Source: an uncultured Flavobacteriaceae bacterium
GTDB lineage: Bacteria > Bacteroidota > Bacteroidia > Flavobacteriales > Flavobacteriaceae
Direction: 5' to 3'
Assembly: GCA_947311745.1 (NCBI GenBank)
Contig: CAMZLT010000059.1
Span: 1-12,668 of the forward strand
DNA: 12,668 nt
The notes below the pieces were generated by a model. It saw only the letters and a list, made by a program, of their open reading frames with translations, was not told the origin of the DNA and ran no database searches. Position 1 is the first letter of the stretch, and every line of letters begins with the position of its first letter. Position numbers and translations under genes: made by a program. Positions 1 to 6,892 of the stretch are shown here, piece by piece.

Positions 1-62
1 AGCATTAATATTGCTGTAATTATAGCAGATTTTCTTTTATATGTTGTGTCAAAAAATTTCAT
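1..62 (-). CDS. Energy transducer, TonB-like, N-terminal fragment (cut by window edge)
   Basis: On the minus strand an ATG at 62-60 opens a frame that stays open to the window edge. It gives 20 full codons reading MKFFDTTYKRKSAIITAILM, with the next residue probably Leu. A short basic cytoplasmic stretch (KRK) leads into the start of a hydrophobic segment. This layout fits a TonB-family energy transducer, whose single N-terminal membrane helix docks to ExbB-ExbD and carries proton-motive energy to outer-membrane receptors. The ATG comes one base after the exbD stop codon (TAAAATG), which indicates translational coupling in an exbB-exbD-tonB order. The TonB C-terminal domain lies outside the window, so the name rests on position and on resemblance to flavobacterial TonB starts. 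Another membrane-anchored protein is possible. Confidence 0.65.
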   Translation of the reverse strand, partial: MKFFDTTYKRKSAIITAILM

Positions 63-63
63 T

Positions 64-459
64 TTATTTTGTTCGAACAGCTAAAGTGGATTTAATTCTA
101 TTTCTATTGGCAATATCCATTACAAATACGGCATCTTTCATAGGAACCGATTCTTCTACTCGTAATGTAATGCTTTTTCCAACTTTACTTTTTCCGACTT
201 TGTTTAAGATTTCTCTTTCTAATCTACTTCTAGATACTTTTTTTCGGTTTACATAATACTCCTTATTTTTAGTAATACTAACAGTAACACTTTTACTTTG
301 TGTTGTTTTACTAGATGATTTTGGTAATAACAAATCTATTGCTTCGGCAGAAACTAACGTCGATGCAATCATAAAGAATATTAATAATAAGAATACAATA
401 TCCGTCATAGATGACATATTGAATTCTGGTGTTACTTTATTTCGTCCTCGTATATTCAT
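64..459 (-). CDS. exbD: ExbD/TolR-family biopolymer transport protein
   Basis: This 131-aa inner-membrane protein is one half of the ExbB-ExbD proton channel that energises TonB-dependent uptake across the outer membrane. It has the family layout: a short cytoplasmic N-terminus (1-17), one transmembrane helix (about 18-38) and a periplasmic domain (about 45-131). Asp20, in the stretch SSMTDIVFLLLIFF, is at the place of the conserved membrane aspartate that relays protons (Asp25 in E. coli ExbD). The length is normal for the family. The gene follows exbB by 25 bases and is followed after one base by a probable tonB start. No Shine-Dalgarno sequence precedes the ATG, as is usual in Bacteroidota. 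TolR is the alternative name, but the downstream TonB-like start favours ExbD. Confidence 0.9.
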   Translation of the reverse strand: MNIRGRNKVTPEFNMSSMTDIVFLLLIFFMIASTLVSAEAIDLLLPKSSSKTTQSKSVTVSITKNKEYYVNRKKVSRSRLEREILNKVGKSKVGKSITLRVEESVPMKDAVFVMDIANRNRIKSTLAVRTK

Positions 460-484
460 AGTTTGAGTGAATTATTACACCAAT

Positions 485-1189
485 TTAGACAGGTTCATTA
501 AGTAAATCTAAGAAATCTACAGATTGAGCTTCCATTTGATAGACAACTTTATTTGTTTTTACTACTAAATGATTGTATGCAATGTATGCGATAATACCAA
601 CAACCAAACCGCCAACCGTTGTAGTCATTGCAGTATATAAACCGTCAGCCATAGATTTTATATCAATAGATCCACCTGCATTTGCAATTTCAAAAATAGA
701 TAAAATCATTCCGATTACGGTTCCTAAAAATCCAATCATCGGAGCAACACCAGAAATTGTTGCTAGAATACTTACATTTTTTTCTAAACGATAAATCTCC
801 AATCTACCTGCATTTTCAATAGCTGTATTAATATCCTCTAATGGTTTTCCAATACGAGAAATTCCTTTTTCAATTAATCGTGCTGTTGAGGATTTACTTT
901 CTTGAGTACATAACATTCTTGCACCATCGAGGTTTCCACGCAGTACGTTATCACGAATTTGATTCATAAAATTTTTATCTACTTTTGATGCTGCTTTTAT
1001 AGCAAATAATCGTTCAAAGTAAATGAATACAGCTACTACTAATAGTATAAATAAAACTGCCATTATAATCTGACCTCCTAAACCTCCATCCATTATTAAA
1101 TCGTAAATGGATAATGTTTTTTCTGCACTTTCTTCGGCAGCTTTTTTAATTAATGATTTTTTTTGCAAAAGGAATAAAAATCCGTTCAT
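485..1189 (-). CDS. exbB: MotA/TolQ/ExbB-family proton channel protein
   Basis: This 234-aa inner-membrane protein forms the proton-conducting pentamer that works with ExbD to energise TonB. Three membrane segments are visible: about 39-59, 144-168 and 187-209. The cytoplasmic loop between the first two (about 60-140) is large and charged, as in the family. The conserved channel motifs are present: APMIGFLGTVIGM (149-161) in the second helix and GLYTAMTTTVGGLVVGI (183-199) in the third. Residues 1-35 are polar and charged (KKAAEESAEKTL), before a GGLGGQ turn. Flavobacterial ExbB proteins often carry such an N-terminal extension, so I keep the ATG at 1189, although the exact start is not proven. 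The gene lies 43 bases after nhaD with no -7 box of its own, so it is probably read from upstream. Confidence 0.9.
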   Translation of the reverse strand: MNGFLFLLQKKSLIKKAAEESAEKTLSIYDLIMDGGLGGQIIMAVLFILLVVAVFIYFERLFAIKAASKVDKNFMNQIRDNVLRGNLDGARMLCTQESKSSTARLIEKGISRIGKPLEDINTAIENAGRLEIYRLEKNVSILATISGVAPMIGFLGTVIGMILSIFEIANAGGSIDIKSMADGLYTAMTTTVGGLVVGIIAYIAYNHLVVKTNKVVYQMEAQSVDFLDLLNEPV

Positions 1190-1232
1190 ATATTTAATTT
1201 TTAGTTATAACGAAAAATAAGTTGTTTTAGTA

Positions 1233-2600
1233 TTATAAAGATTCCATAAATAATAAAAGAACATAACCAACTACAAATCCTATTGCAGCTAACCAAGTTA
1301 TTTTTTTTAAGTACCAAATAAAATCAATTTTTTCCATTCCCATTGCTGCAACACCAGCAGCAGAGCCAATAATTAGCATACTACCACCTGTTCCTGCTGA
1401 AAAAGCTACTAAATGCCAAACTTCAGCATCCATAGGAGCAGTGTACATTCCCATTGAGGCTGCAACCAAAGGTACATTGTCAATGATTGCTGAAAGAACT
1501 CCTAATAGTAATACAACTACATTTTGACTAGGAATTACATCGTTTAAAACTTCTGCTAAATATCGAAGTGTACCAACTTGTTCGCCTGTTGAAATTGTAC
1601 CATAAACTAATGATTCAAGAGCAGCCACAGACATTAAAATACCTAAAAAGAATAAAATACTAGACATTTCAATACGTGAAAGTGCTTTATGTGCAGAATA
1701 TAAGTGCTTTCTTTCTTCTGAAAAATCTTCTTCTGGATGAATAAATTCGGATACTAACCAAACTACACCTAAACCTAACATCATTCCTATGTATGGAGGT
1801 AAATGTGTAATAGTTTTAAACACTGGAACAAAAATAATCATTCCTAAACCTAAAAATAGCATTTTTTTACTGCTTAATAATTTGTGTTTTCTTTCATCGT
1901 CTTTTATATCTACATTTATATTGCCTTTGAAAACAGGTAATAGTGTAGCAATAAAAGTAGGAACAATTGCTGCTGCAGTAGAAGGAATTATTAGGCGTTC
2001 TACTAAATGTGCTGCAGAAACGCGTTTACCAATCCAAAGCATTGTAGTGGTTACATCTCCGATTGGAGACCAAGCTCCACCAGCGTTTGCAGCAATTACA
2101 ATAAGTCCTGCAAACCATAATCTTGTATTGCGGTCTTTTACTAATTTTCTTAGTAAAGTAATTAATACGATGGTTGCCGTTAAGTTATCTATAATTGCCG
2201 ATAATAAAAAAGCAATAATTACCATTATCCATAGTAATTTCTTTTTACTTTTTGCTTTAATCCAATTTTTTATGATATCAAAACCTTGGTGTAAATCTAC
2301 AATTTCAACAATAGTCATTGCTCCAATTAAGAAAATCAATATTTCAGCAGTTTTTCCTAAATGATGTAATAATAAATTGTGGAACCCTTCTTCTGCATGT
2401 TCTTTATTAGAAAGAAAATTAAATACATTTTCGTGTCCGTCAATTAGATTAAACCAACCGTTATGAAATCCTATTGCGAGCAAAGCCCACATTATTGCAG
2501 CCATTAATAAAGCAGGAACAGTTTTATCTACTTTTAAAGGATGTTCTAAAGTGATTGCTAAGTATCCTAATACAAAGATTAATATAATAATTGCTGTCAT
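1233..2600 (-). CDS. nhaD: NhaD-type Na+/H+ antiporter
   Basis: This 455-aa polytopic inner-membrane protein of the NhaD family (ion transporter superfamily, with ArsB and citrate carriers) probably expels Na+ in exchange for H+, which controls internal pH and sodium. About eleven or twelve hydrophobic segments cover it. The two inverted halves each contain the family's acidic motif: IIDNLTAT (136-143, Asp138) and IIDNVPLVAA (372-381, Asp374). Small-residue motifs that would line the ion path follow at NAGGAWSPIGD (172-182) and AGTGGS (402-407). The loop between the early membrane segments is rich in histidine (His46, 56, 68, 74, 79, 80). The length matches the family. The gene starts 15 bases after the dehydrogenase stop and is probably cotranscribed with it. 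Ion specificity (Na+ or Li+) is inferred from the family. Confidence 0.9.
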   Translation of the reverse strand: MTAIIILIFVLGYLAITLEHPLKVDKTVPALLMAAIMWALLAIGFHNGWFNLIDGHENVFNFLSNKEHAEEGFHNLLLHHLGKTAEILIFLIGAMTIVEIVDLHQGFDIIKNWIKAKSKKKLLWIMVIIAFLLSAIIDNLTATIVLITLLRKLVKDRNTRLWFAGLIVIAANAGGAWSPIGDVTTTMLWIGKRVSAAHLVERLIIPSTAAAIVPTFIATLLPVFKGNINVDIKDDERKHKLLSSKKMLFLGLGMIIFVPVFKTITHLPPYIGMMLGLGVVWLVSEFIHPEEDFSEERKHLYSAHKALSRIEMSSILFFLGILMSVAALESLVYGTISTGEQVGTLRYLAEVLNDVIPSQNVVVLLLGVLSAIIDNVPLVAASMGMYTAPMDAEVWHLVAFSAGTGGSMLIIGSAAGVAAMGMEKIDFIWYLKKITWLAAIGFVVGYVLLLFMESL

Positions 2601-2615
2601 TTTATTTGTTTAAGG

Positions 2616-3848
2616 TTAAATTAATTTTTTTAAGGCGATTTCAAACGCTGTTTTGCAAATATCTTTTTTACTAGCGTTTCTATCGTGTACTTTTTGAATT
2701 GCTTTGCGTATAATATTTGAGGTATCGTTAAAAATAGCTTGATCTTGCATAGGCAAGTCAATTCTATTTTCCATTAAATAGGCAAAAACTCTGGCAATAC
2801 CACAATTGGAAATAAAATCAGGTAATAAACTTGTTTTCTGATCGGTATATTCCATTATTGGTCCAAAAAATATTTCTTTGTCTGCAAAAGGAACATTTGC
2901 ACCTGGAGAAATTACTTCTAAACCTGTTTCAATCATTTGACTTATTTGATCCTTTGTTACTAATCTTGAAGCAGCAGCAGGAATAAATATTTCGGCAGGT
3001 AAAGACCATATTTTTTCGTTCATTTCATTAAAAGGAATCATTTTATCTGAAACAAGTGTATTGCCATCTTTATTTCTAAATAATTCTGTCATTTCCTCTA
3101 AAGAGAATCCATTTTCATTAATAACACCACCAACTCTGTCAATGATACCCACAACTTTAGCTCCTAATTGAGTTAAATAGTATGCAGCACCAGAACCAAC
3201 ATTACCAAAACCTTGTACAATTGCTCGTTTTCCTTTAATATTTCCGCCATAAATATCGTAATAATGTTTTACAGCTTGTACAACACCATAACCAGTTAGC
3301 ATATCCGCAACGGTATATTTTTTAGATAAGTCAGGTGTAAACCGTGCATCCTCTAAAACTTTAATAACGCCAAGTCGCAATTGACCAATTCGATTAATTT
3401 TATCTGCTTCGGTTGGTTTAAAATGCCCGTTAAAAATCCCTTCTTGCGGATGCCATACACCGCAGCTTTCTGTAATTGGAATAACATCGTGAATTTCATC
3501 TACATTCAAATCACCACCTGTTCCGTAATAATGTTTTAATAAAGGGGTTACTGCTTTGTACCAACGCTCTAAAACACCTTTTTTACGAGGATCTCTAGGG
3601 TCAAAATTAATTCCTGATTTTGCTCCACCGATTGCAGGTCCAGAAACGGTAAATTTGACTTCCATTGTTTTTGCCAAGGAAAGAACTTCATTCATATCTA
3701 AGCCTTTTCGCATTCTAGTTCCTCCACCTGCAGCACCACCTCTAAGCGAGTTTATAACAGTCCATCCTTCTGCTTCGGTTTCTTGGTCTTTCCAATGAAA
3801 AACTATTTCTGGTTGCTTGTTTTCGTATTTTTTGAGTAATTCTTTCAT
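2616..3848 (-). CDS. Glu/Leu/Phe/Val dehydrogenase (glutamate dehydrogenase type)
   Basis: This 410-aa cytoplasmic enzyme belongs to the amino-acid dehydrogenase superfamily and would interconvert an amino acid and its 2-oxo acid with release of ammonia, most likely glutamate and 2-oxoglutarate. The N-terminal catalytic domain (about 10-180) shows the glycine-rich RGGAAGGGTRMRKG (36-49), Lys65 in EVKF, the catalytic lysine region PAIGGAKSGI (71-80, Lys77) and the catalytic aspartate region GTGGDLNVDE (109-118, Asp113). The Rossmann domain has GFGNVG (213-218), and an Asp (237) ends the second strand (VVGIID), which suggests NAD+ rather than NADP+. The active-site motif reads KSGI where many family members have KGGI, so substrate choice is not certain. 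It heads the minus-strand run and has its own promoter box. The related leucine or valine dehydrogenases are less likely. Confidence 0.85.
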   Translation of the reverse strand: MKELLKKYENKQPEIVFHWKDQETEAEGWTVINSLRGGAAGGGTRMRKGLDMNEVLSLAKTMEVKFTVSGPAIGGAKSGINFDPRDPRKKGVLERWYKAVTPLLKHYYGTGGDLNVDEIHDVIPITESCGVWHPQEGIFNGHFKPTEADKINRIGQLRLGVIKVLEDARFTPDLSKKYTVADMLTGYGVVQAVKHYYDIYGGNIKGKRAIVQGFGNVGSGAAYYLTQLGAKVVGIIDRVGGVINENGFSLEEMTELFRNKDGNTLVSDKMIPFNEMNEKIWSLPAEIFIPAAASRLVTKDQISQMIETGLEVISPGANVPFADKEIFFGPIMEYTDQKTSLLPDFISNCGIARVFAYLMENRIDLPMQDQAIFNDTSNIIRKAIQKVHDRNASKKDICKTAFEIALKKLI

Positions 3849-3886
3849 TTTCGACTAAAATTGTTGATTTTTAAAAAAAAGTTGCA

Positions 3887-3894
3887 CAAATATA
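3887..3894 (-). promoter_or_regulatory. Bacteroidota -7 promoter box for the dehydrogenase-nhaD-exbBD run
   Basis: The minus strand reads TATATTTG, a perfect match to the TAnnTTTG box used by the Bacteroidota primary sigma factor. It ends 38 bases before the dehydrogenase ATG, a normal leader length. I see no good TTG-type -33 element upstream. A 10-base palindrome (TCATATATGA, 3905-3914) lies just upstream of the box. It could be an operator, but such palindromes arise easily in AT-rich DNA. Confidence 0.55.
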
Positions 3895-3969
3895 ATTTTT
3901 TTATTCATATATGAGATAGAATATACAGAATAGTTTGTTTCTTAATAATAAAAATATTTAATACTAATT

Positions 3970-5124
3970 TTACTTCAGTAATTTTTCTAAATAATGCTCG
4001 GTTACATCAAAATCGGATTTTAATTGCTCAATTTTTTTTGATATTTGGTTTCCATCTATATTTTTACTTGATTTTTTGCCAACTAGCATAACGTTTTTTC
4101 TAGTATGTTCGTTTGAAACAAATTCGAATATTTTAGTTTGATAATTTTCTTTTTCTAAAAACAAGGCACGCATGGTGTCGGTTAGCATCTCGTATTGCCT
4201 TTCCTTAAAAATACCATATTTTAAAATCGGATTTTTTGGTTCTTTTCCTTTTAATTGTTGTCGGATTTGTTTGTGGCAACAAGGAGCAGTTACGATTAAT
4301 GATGCGTTTGAAGTTATACCTTTATATAAAGCATCATCGGTTGCAGTATCACAAGCATGTAGTGCAATTAAAATATCAATTCGTTTGTTGGTATATTTTT
4401 CAATTGGTTTGCACTCAAAAATTAAATTAGTAAAATCACATTTTTTAGCAATGTCGTTACAATAATTTACCAATTTTGGTCTAAGTTCAATACCAGTAAC
4501 GGTTATATTTAAATTTTTGGTGTTTTTTAGAAAATCGTATAGTGCAAAAGTTAAATATCCTTTTCCAGATCCCATATCTACAATATTAATTTGTTTTGGA
4601 AGGCTAGAAGTCGCAATTAAATTATCTATAATTTCTAAATATTTATTAATCTGACGGTATTTATCTGCCATTTTCGGAATCACATTTCCATTTGTATCGG
4701 TAACACCAAGAAATTCTAAATATTTTCCATTTACAACTCTTTTTTGCTTTGGTTGGTTATGTGTTTCAGGTAATTTATTTTTAAAACTAGGATGCTGTTC
4801 TTTTATGGTAATTTTTTTCTTTTTAGAAATAAAAACTTGCACATCTTTTTGTAATGTAAATAGCGTGGCAAATCGAAAGTTATCTTGTAGTAATTCCGTA
4901 AATAAATTGGTCATTTCCGTAAAAGAATAATTTTTTACTTGATCGTTAGTTTGATAGCGATATGTAAACGAAAACCAATCTTTTTCTTTTATTTTTATAA
5001 GTCTAACATATACATTTTGTAAATCATTTCGTTTACTTAACGGTTTGCTTAATGTAATTTTAACAAAGTTGTCTTGTTGTATGCTTTCTGCAATTTTTTC
5101 AAAAAAAAGGTCTAAATTTTCCAT
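3970..5124 (-). CDS. Class I SAM-dependent methyltransferase, GSTCD/METTL25-like (Methyltransf_32 type)
   Basis: This 384-aa cytoplasmic protein is probably a methyltransferase of unknown substrate. Its C-terminal half carries a Rossmann-type SAM site: motif I VDMGSGKGYLT (182-192), an acidic residue Glu213 after the second strand (GIELRP) that would bind the SAM ribose, and a family-specific pair LHACDTATDD (255-264) and APCCHKQ (280-286). The LHACD...PCCHK pattern is what I know from the Methyltransf_32 family, which includes human GSTCD and METTL25 relatives. The N-terminal 140 residues are a separate, mostly basic domain (KKKKITIK at 101-108) that I do not recognise and that might bind nucleic acid. 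The C-terminal tail (350-384) is rich in Lys and looks like a short helix. The gene stands alone, divergent from the SulP gene. An RNA substrate is only a guess. Confidence 0.8.
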   Translation of the reverse strand: MENLDLFFEKIAESIQQDNFVKITLSKPLSKRNDLQNVYVRLIKIKEKDWFSFTYRYQTNDQVKNYSFTEMTNLFTELLQDNFRFATLFTLQKDVQVFISKKKKITIKEQHPSFKNKLPETHNQPKQKRVVNGKYLEFLGVTDTNGNVIPKMADKYRQINKYLEIIDNLIATSSLPKQINIVDMGSGKGYLTFALYDFLKNTKNLNITVTGIELRPKLVNYCNDIAKKCDFTNLIFECKPIEKYTNKRIDILIALHACDTATDDALYKGITSNASLIVTAPCCHKQIRQQLKGKEPKNPILKYGIFKERQYEMLTDTMRALFLEKENYQTKIFEFVSNEHTRKNVMLVGKKSSKNIDGNQISKKIEQLKSDFDVTEHYLEKLLK

Positions 5125-5128
5125 GCAG

Positions 5129-5136
5129 CAAAGATA
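5129..5136 (-). promoter_or_regulatory. Bacteroidota -7 box directly before the methyltransferase start
   Basis: The minus strand reads TATCTTTG, a perfect TAnnTTTG match, and ends only four bases before the ATG at 5124. If it is used, transcription would begin at or next to the start codon and give a leaderless or nearly leaderless mRNA. The next in-frame ATG is at residue 71, too far inside to be a likely start. No clear -33 TTG is seen. Confidence 0.45.
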
Positions 5137-5181
5137 AGTTTTATTTTTTGGAGATTATCATCGTTAGAAATAAAATAATCT

Positions 5182-5189
5182 TACTTTTG
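5182..5189 (+). promoter_or_regulatory. Bacteroidota -7 promoter box for the SulP gene
   Basis: The plus strand reads TACTTTTG, a match to TAnnTTTG, ending 22 bases before the SulP ATG. That leaves room for a short leader. No Shine-Dalgarno sequence follows it. A TTG lies 31 bases upstream of the box, which is farther than the usual -33 spacing, so only the -7 part is supported. Confidence 0.5.
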
Positions 5190-5211
5190 CACGCTTTGAA
5201 ACGAAGTACTT

Positions 5212-6807
5212 ATGAATGCATTTATTACCAAACATACGGCAAATGCCAAAAATGATATTTTATCAGGAATAACCGTAGCATTAGCTTTAGTTCCAGAAGC
5301 TGTTGCTTTTGCCTTTGTTGCAGGAGTCGATCCTTTAGTTGGACTATACGCTGCATTTATGATTGGTTTGATAACTGCCATTTTTGGAGGTAGACCTGGA
5401 ATGATTTCAGGTGCAACAGGTGCTCTAGCTGTTGTTATGGTTGCCTTAGTAAAGCAAGGAAATGCTTTAGGTAATCCTTCTGAACACTTGGGTTTGTATT
5501 ATCTATTTGCAACGGTAATTTTAATGGGAATCATTCAAATGATGGCTGGTGTTTTAAAATTAGGGAAATTTGTTCGGTTAATTCCGCATCCTGTTATGAT
5601 GGGATTTGTAAATGGATTAGCAATTGTTATCTTTTTATCGCAATTAGGAATGTTTAAAGAACAAATTGGTAATGAAAAAATTTGGATGCATGGTTCTAAA
5701 TTATATTTAATGATAGGATTGGTAGGATTAACGATGTTTTTAATGTATATAATTCCTAAAATAAGTAAAAAAATACCTGAAGCATTAGTTGCTATTTTAG
5801 TCGTTTCATTACTTGTAATTTATGGCAATTTTGATGTTGCAACAGTTGGTAGTTTTATTAAAGATGGTGGTGGTTCTGGTTTAAAAGGAAATTTACCACA
5901 ATTTCAATTTGAGTTATTTAATAAAATTCCATTCACATGGGAAACCATTAAATTTATAGGACCATATGCTGTGATTTTAGCAGCTATTGGTTTAATAGAA
6001 TCTTTAATGACATTGAATTTAGTAGATGAGTTAACCGAAACTCGTGGAAATTCAAATCGTGAATGTTTGGCACAAGGTGGAGCAAATATTATTACAGGTC
6101 TTTTTGGAGGAATGGGTGGTTGTGCTATGATTGGTCAATCTATTATTAATATAAAAGGTGGTGGTCGTGGTAGATTATCAGGTATTGTAGCAGCGATTTT
6201 ATTGTTGGTATTTATTCTTTTTGCCTCTAGTTTGATAGAGCAAGTTCCTATCGCAGCACTCGTTGGTGTGATGTTTATGGTAGTAATCGGAACTTTTGCA
6301 TGGTCTAGTTTTAGAATTTTACATAAAATACCTGTTGCAGACGCTTTGGTTTTGATAACCGTATCCTTAGTAACCGTTTTTAAGGATTTAGCAGTTGCCG
6401 TAATTGTAGGGATTATCATGTCTGCTTTAGTTTTTGCTTGGGAAAATGCAAAGCGTATTCGAGCAAGAAAAACTTTACGTTCGGATGGCACTAAATTATA
6501 TGAAATTTATGGTCCTTTATTTTTTGGAAGTATTCAGGCTTTCAATAGTAAATTTGATGTTAAAACAGATCCAGAAAAAGTAGAAATTGATTTTTTAGAA
6601 TCTAAAATATCCGATCACTCTGCTATTGAAGCACTTTTTAATTTGGTAGGACGCTATCAAAAAGCAGGAAAAAAAGTAAAATTAAAACATCTTTCCGAAG
6701 AATGTAAATCTATAATGTTAAAAGCATCACCAAAATTTTTAGATGTTATTGAAAATAGTATTGATGATCCTAGATACCATGTAATGACAGATGCAGATTT
6801 AATTTAA
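5212..6807 (+). CDS. SulP-family inorganic anion transporter with STAS domain
   Basis: This 531-aa inner-membrane protein belongs to the SulP/SLC26 family, whose bacterial members carry sulfate, bicarbonate or dicarboxylates. The N-terminus shows the family signature DILSGITVALALVPEAVAFA (15-34). Many hydrophobic segments extend to about residue 410. The conserved core follows at IESLMTLNLVDE (262-273) and NRECLAQGGANIITGLFGG (282-300), then a glycine-rich GGCAMIGQSIINIKGGGRGR (302-321). A cytoplasmic STAS domain occupies about 425-525, with the usual SDHSAIEAL stretch (467-475). The start is the first ATG after the -7 box. The exact anion cannot be read from the sequence. Sulfate and bicarbonate are both possible, and no neighbour (for example a carbonic anhydrase or sulfate reduction gene) settles it. 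It is complete and normal in length. Confidence 0.88.
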   Translation: MNAFITKHTANAKNDILSGITVALALVPEAVAFAFVAGVDPLVGLYAAFMIGLITAIFGGRPGMISGATGALAVVMVALVKQGNALGNPSEHLGLYYLFATVILMGIIQMMAGVLKLGKFVRLIPHPVMMGFVNGLAIVIFLSQLGMFKEQIGNEKIWMHGSKLYLMIGLVGLTMFLMYIIPKISKKIPEALVAILVVSLLVIYGNFDVATVGSFIKDGGGSGLKGNLPQFQFELFNKIPFTWETIKFIGPYAVILAAIGLIESLMTLNLVDELTETRGNSNRECLAQGGANIITGLFGGMGGCAMIGQSIINIKGGGRGRLSGIVAAILLLVFILFASSLIEQVPIAALVGVMFMVVIGTFAWSSFRILHKIPVADALVLITVSLVTVFKDLAVAVIVGIIMSALVFAWENAKRIRARKTLRSDGTKLYEIYGPLFFGSIQAFNSKFDVKTDPEKVEIDFLESKISDHSAIEALFNLVGRYQKAGKKVKLKHLSEECKSIMLKASPKFLDVIENSIDDPRYHVMTDADLI

Positions 6808-6836
6808 AATTAGTTGCACTAAATTTTTATTTTTTG
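6806..6836 (+). terminator. Weak hairpin with T-rich tail after the SulP gene
   Basis: TTAGT (6810-6814) pairs with ACTAA (6818-6822) around a three-base loop TGC. The stem can extend by three A-T pairs after one A-A mismatch. The 3' side runs into a T-rich tract (6824-6835). It overlaps the SulP stop codon, where an intrinsic terminator would be expected, but the stem is short and AT-rich. Confidence 0.35.
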
Positions 6837-6864
6837 ATTTTAATTCTATCTAAAAAGAAAATAG

Positions 6865-6872
6865 TAATTTTG
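6865..6872 (+). promoter_or_regulatory. Bacteroidota -7 promoter box for ftcD
   Basis: TAATTTTG matches TAnnTTTG and ends 20 bases before the ftcD ATG. A TTG lies 28 bases upstream of the box, somewhat longer than the usual -33 spacing. The A-rich AAAGAAATATAAA before the ATG is typical of Bacteroidota starts, which rely little on Shine-Dalgarno pairing. Confidence 0.5.
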
Positions 6873-6892
6873 AAAATCAAAAGAAATATAAA

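Larger units (their letters stand above)
5125..5211. promoter_or_regulatory. Divergent intergenic region between methyltransferase and SulP genes
   Basis: These 87 bases separate two genes that point away from each other, so both must be started from here. Each direction has one perfect -7 type box: minus strand at 5129-5136 and plus strand at 5182-5189. I see no convincing operator, riboswitch or hairpin between them. Confidence 0.6.

Noticed and set aside
1789..2364. A 191-codon open frame on the plus strand opposite nhaD.
   Set aside because: It lies wholly antisense to a well-supported membrane protein gene. Long antisense frames are common opposite such genes, and its product resembles no family I know.
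3905..3914. Palindrome TCATATATGA upstream of the dehydrogenase promoter box, a possible operator.
   Set aside because: It is only ten bases and made almost entirely of A and T. Such palindromes are expected by chance in DNA of this composition, and no second copy is seen.
6135..6491. A 118-codon minus-strand frame within the SulP gene.
   Set aside because: It is fully antisense to conserved SulP coding sequence, with no start signal or family likeness.
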